A stretch of DNA of 8,238 nt from Elusimicrobiota bacterium (lineage in GTDB: Bacteria > Elusimicrobiota > Elusimicrobia > F11), in contig JAKLIS010000048.1 of assembly GCA_022709485.1 (NCBI GenBank), positions 1-8,238 on the forward strand. The letters are read 5' to 3'. This document shows, in pieces, positions 5,563-8,238 of the stretch. Both the position numbers and the translations under genes were made by a program. The notes below the pieces were generated by a model. That model saw nothing but the letters and a program-made list of their open reading frames with translations. It ran no database searches and was not told the DNA's origin. Each line of letters starts with the position of its first letter. Position 1 is the stretch's first letter.

Positions 5563-8238
5563 ATGAATATTCAACGGGTATCGCTCAAAAAAGCACTCGC
5601 ACTCATCATTTCTGGTGTCCTTTTGTATGAGGTCGCCGGGATTCCTTTATCAGAAGCGTCTGTCTGGGACGACCGTCGACAAGCCCAAAAAAATCTCTCG
5701 AATTCCTCCAAAAAAGATTTTCAAGTTGCGAGTCTTCCCGCCGCGCTTCAACCTTTCCACGCCGATAAGATCCTAAACCAAATTCCGTCGGTAAACCTGC
5801 ATCCCGCCGCCCAAATTCCCCAAGGGAATGTTTCTGGGATAAACGTCCCCGGATTTGAAAATGTGACCTCCGTCCTCAATGCCATTCCGGTTTCTTTTGG
5901 ATCTGTCCGGAAAATTTCTCTTCCGTCGGACGGTCAGTACAAAAACATTATTGTTCACATCCAAGACGTCCATCGAAATATTGAAGCGCAGAAAAATATC
6001 AGCAAAACCATTTTGGCGTTAATGGACTCAGGCAAGGCGAACTTGGTCGCCATTGAAGGGGCCTTTGATGAAATTGACCTTTCCGGATTTAGAAAATTCC
6101 CGCACCCGGCCCTTATCAATGAAGCCGCGAATTATTTGTTAAGCCAAAACGAAATCCAGGGGCCCCTGCACGCGGCTTTCACCGGACTCTCAAAAAATGT
6201 CCCCTTTGTCGGCGTTGATGATGAAAAGCACTACAACGCCAATGTGGATGCGTACAAAAGATCGGCGGCCCAATTGTCCGGCCATCAATCCGATTTGAAG
6301 AGAGAAGTCCAAAAAAATCAAGCGCTCAAGACGGCGGTATTTAACAAAGATTTAAAATCATTTGACGCCAAAGTGAATTCTTACCGCAATGGCCAGATGG
6401 AATTGGGGCCATATGTCAAAGCCTTAACCAATGCCCCGTCTTTCACAGATATCTCGACTCATCTGCAAACCGAACTATTTCTCCAAGCCCTGAACCTGGA
6501 AGAATCTCTCAATTTTTCAAAAGTTGAAGCGGAACGGGTCCATCTGGTCCGCCTTTTGGTTGAAAAATTAAACCAAAGCCAGATGGGAGAATTGGTGGCC
6601 ATGAGCGCTTCCTTTAAAGTGGGGAAGGTCCGCCAGGCAGACTTTTATGAATACCTTAGAAATCTTTGCCGGACGGTTCGAGTGGATTTGGGTGGTTTCC
6701 CGTCCATGGAGAAATACATCCAGTATGTCCTTTTATCCGACCGGATCAATTCAGAAAAATTGTTTTGGGAATTATCCGATTTAGAGTCGAAAAAATTTGA
6801 CGCCCTTATTCGAAACGAGGAGGAGCGGACCCTGGCCCAGCAAGCCAAGGCGCTTTTCTTGGTGGGAAAGTTATTGGATTTTTCTCTTACGCCAGAAGAG
6901 TGGAAGGAATATCAGTCTTTGAAGAGTGGATTCCCGACAGTGACCCCCGATAGAGACATTCGAGGGCAGGCATTCGGGAATGACGGACAAGGCGCCAATA
7001 ACGATGAAATTTACCCCCTGTCTGGTTTTGCGTCCCCTCGTGTTGGGGGGATGTACCAGGAAAAGCCCTCCCCTGATAAGGGGGAGGGCCAATTTTCTTC
7101 CTTTGAACGTTTCTACCAAGAAGCCGCCCAACGAGATTATCGCATCCTCAATAATCTCTTGGAGGCCATGAAACGACAAAATGCCAAAGTCAGCGTTCTG
7201 GTAACCGGCGGATTCCACACCCCTGGCATTCACAAAAACCTAATGGGGACGCAAACCGCGGTGATCACCTTTGTTCCCAAAATCACCGAAGTGAAGACGG
7301 ATTCCGGAACCGGATACTTAAGCGCCTTCACACAAGAAAAAACGCCGCTTGATAAATTGTTCGAAGGGGAGAAACTTTTTCTTGCCGAGCGGGCGGGAAC
7401 TCTCGTTCAAAGATTCAAGGCCCTCACTATCGGGCTATGCCTTGGCTTTTTAAGAGGCGTGTTTAGGAGCCTGCCGGAAGCCAATCATTGGCTTCGTTTA
7501 ATTTTCCCAAAACTGACCATGGAATTTACGGGAACCCGCCAATCCCCTTACTCTCGGTATTTGACCACCCGTAACTCTAATAACGGAATTTCGACTGAGT
7601 TTCGAGTTCAGAATTTGTCTGACGGAGCGTTGGCCGTTACTTACGCGTCTGATTATTCCTTGAAAGGTGCATTTGTTCAGTTGACAGAAGATCTTCTGGA
7701 TTTCGGCGCGCGATTTATCCGGAGCCCGGCCGCCCTGGCCGCGACGGCTTTGGGGAACGCGGGCCAATGGAAAGTGTCGGCGTGGAATAATGTCCAATCG
7801 CAAGCGGGCGCCCTGGCGGGGCAAGTCGCGGCCATCGGAAAAGTGGCCATGGCCAGCGGAGAGACGCTTGTTGAATCAGCCCGCCGGCCTCTGGTTCGCC
7901 AACTGGCGCTGACCGGAGCGTTTGTCCTTGCCATGAGTTTCCTCTATTTTGTTTGGGTTCCGGCGGTCTTGAGCGTTCTGGCTCCGAGTTTGATTTTGTC
8001 TGCCGACGCCACTTGGGGCGCGTGGCTTTTGTTTAAAGCGGCATCATTCGCCCATTGGTTCTTAAGCTTTGGCGGAACAAGCCTTATTCGATTGAGCGTC
8101 CTGGGTTTTGCCGGTTACTGGATGGTGGCGGGGGCCAAAGCGTTGGCCAATACCGAAAAATTTGAAGATAAGGCCGGCTTTTTCTCAGAAAAAATAAAGG
8201 AAGTGAACGCCTGGGTCAAGGGATTTCAACAAAGTGAC
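5563..8238 (+). CDS. Exported TraB/TIKI/ChaN-like putative hydrolase with a membrane-spanning C-terminal part, 3'-partial
   Basis: The frame is open from ATG 5563 to the window end, 892 codons, with no stop. An in-frame TAA at 5557-5559 makes this ATG the earliest possible start. No clear Shine-Dalgarno precedes it. Residues 1-32 form a Sec-type signal peptide: Lys9-Lys10, a hydrophobic core (ALALIISGVLLY), and possible cleavage after SEA32. A linker leads to a domain of about residues 125-590. Its motifs are HIQDVH (His132-His137), VAIEG (Glu165), VGVDDEKHY (217-224) and VTGGFHTPGIH (G549-x2-His552). These fit the TraB/TIKI/ChaN/erythromycin-esterase-like pattern of an N-terminal [GE/QD]xxH, a Glu after a strand, and a late GxxH. 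In that superfamily such residues bind metal or haem, or catalyse hydrolysis. The span between (about 230-535) is mostly helical and carries in-frame palindromic inserts. Hydrophobic segments follow at about 781-813, 818-842 and 844-858. The domain is therefore probably periplasmic and membrane-tethered. The substrate is unknown. Confidence 0.9.
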   Translation, partial: MNIQRVSLKKALALIISGVLLYEVAGIPLSEASVWDDRRQAQKNLSNSSKKDFQVASLPAALQPFHADKILNQIPSVNLHPAAQIPQGNVSGINVPGFENVTSVLNAIPVSFGSVRKISLPSDGQYKNIIVHIQDVHRNIEAQKNISKTILALMDSGKANLVAIEGAFDEIDLSGFRKFPHPALINEAANYLLSQNEIQGPLHAAFTGLSKNVPFVGVDDEKHYNANVDAYKRSAAQLSGHQSDLKREVQKNQALKTAVFNKDLKSFDAKVNSYRNGQMELGPYVKALTNAPSFTDISTHLQTELFLQALNLEESLNFSKVEAERVHLVRLLVEKLNQSQMGELVAMSASFKVGKVRQADFYEYLRNLCRTVRVDLGGFPSMEKYIQYVLLSDRINSEKLFWELSDLESKKFDALIRNEEERTLAQQAKALFLVGKLLDFSLTPEEWKEYQSLKSGFPTVTPDRDIRGQAFGNDGQGANNDEIYPLSGFASPRVGGMYQEKPSPDKGEGQFSSFERFYQEAAQRDYRILNNLLEAMKRQNAKVSVLVTGGFHTPGIHKNLMGTQTAVITFVPKITEVKTDSGTGYLSAFTQEKTPLDKLFEGEKLFLAERAGTLVQRFKALTIGLCLGFLRGVFRSLPEANHWLRLIFPKLTMEFTGTRQSPYSRYLTTRNSNNGISTEFRVQNLSDGALAVTYASDYSLKGAFVQLTEDLLDFGARFIRSPAALAATALGNAGQWKVSAWNNVQSQAGALAGQVAAIGKVAMASGETLVESARRPLVRQLALTGAFVLAMSFLYFVWVPAVLSVLAPSLILSADATWGAWLLFKAASFAHWFLSFGGTSLIRLSVLGFAGYWMVAGAKALANTEKFEDKAGFFSEKIKEVNAWVKGFQQSD
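6930..6981. repeat. In-frame palindromic element inside the second gene (ATTCCCGA/TCGGGAAT type)
   Basis: ATTCCCGA (6930-6937) and TCGGGAAT (6974-6981) are perfect 8-bp inverted repeats 36 bp apart, within GGATTCCCGAC...CGGGAATGAC. Many bacterial genomes carry dispersed palindromes with GGATTCCCG/CGGGAATGAC edges, normally between genes. Here the element is read through as codons and gives a Gly/Asp/Arg-rich loop-like peptide at about residues 457-473. The inverted repeat is seen directly; that it is a mobile or dispersed element is inference from its edges and from the second palindrome 40 bp downstream. Confidence 0.5.
7021..7089. repeat. In-frame double-hairpin palindromic element inside the second gene
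   Basis: There are two adjacent hairpins. The first has an outer stem CTGGT/ACCAG (7022-7026 with 7055-7059) enclosing TCCCC/GGGGA (7033-7037 with 7047-7051). The second is GCCCTCCCCT-GATAA-GGGGGAGGGC (7065-7089), 10 bp with one wobble pair and a 5-nt loop. The latter closely matches the CCCTCTCCC/GGGAGAGGG core of the intergenic element at 5262-5412. Translated in frame it gives a Pro/Gly/Ser-rich peptide at about residues 487-509 (ending EKPSPDKGEG), unlike the helical sequence on either side. Insertion without loss of frame inside a protein domain is the notable point. Confidence 0.65.

Noticed and set aside
6871..7233. Minus-strand open frame of 120 codons across the palindromic inserts
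   Set aside because: It is antisense to the hydrolase domain. Its length comes from the stop-poor GC-rich palindromes, and it shows no start signal or recognisable domain.

Overview
The window holds two very large protein-coding genes on the + strand. Both are cut by the window edges, and a 357-bp repeat-rich spacer separates them. I see no RNA gene, transposase, CRISPR array or credible minus-strand gene. The gene style is long exported or membrane proteins of unknown function, including one with an HIQDVH / IEG / GGFH signature in a TraB/TIKI/ChaN-like domain, together with abundant small GC-rich palindromes. This recalls uncultured Omnitrophota-type bacteria. That assignment rests on pattern memory and is tentative; no marker gene is present to confirm it.

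Region 1 (1-5205): the 3' part of a giant gene, at least 1734 codons, whose start lies upstream. Its product has an N-terminal membrane segment and a long central part with no family I recognise. A stretch at about residues 961-1150 reads like a 2H phosphoesterase (LigT / 2'-5' RNA ligase-like) whose second catalytic His is missing. A cluster of four hydrophobic segments follows, then a helical tail containing a short internal repeat. The gene ends with tandem stops (TAATAA).

Region 2 (5206-5562): a non-coding spacer. It holds five degenerate 7-bp tandem repeats, a 151-bp composite GC-rich palindromic element, and an AT-rich stretch with a candidate promoter that overlaps a small perfect inverted repeat.

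Region 3 (5563-8238): the 5' part of a second large gene, at least 892 codons and open at the window end. It encodes a signal peptide, a predicted extracytoplasmic TraB/TIKI/ChaN-like hydrolase domain, and then membrane segments. Two different palindromic elements lie in frame inside this domain, between its N-terminal and C-terminal motifs. One closely resembles the core hairpin of the intergenic element. The gene therefore appears to have been invaded by dispersed palindromic repeats without losing its reading frame, and this is the most interesting signal here.

How the two genes cooperate cannot be read from sequence. They are co-oriented and both predict large envelope-associated proteins, but the second seems to have its own promoter.
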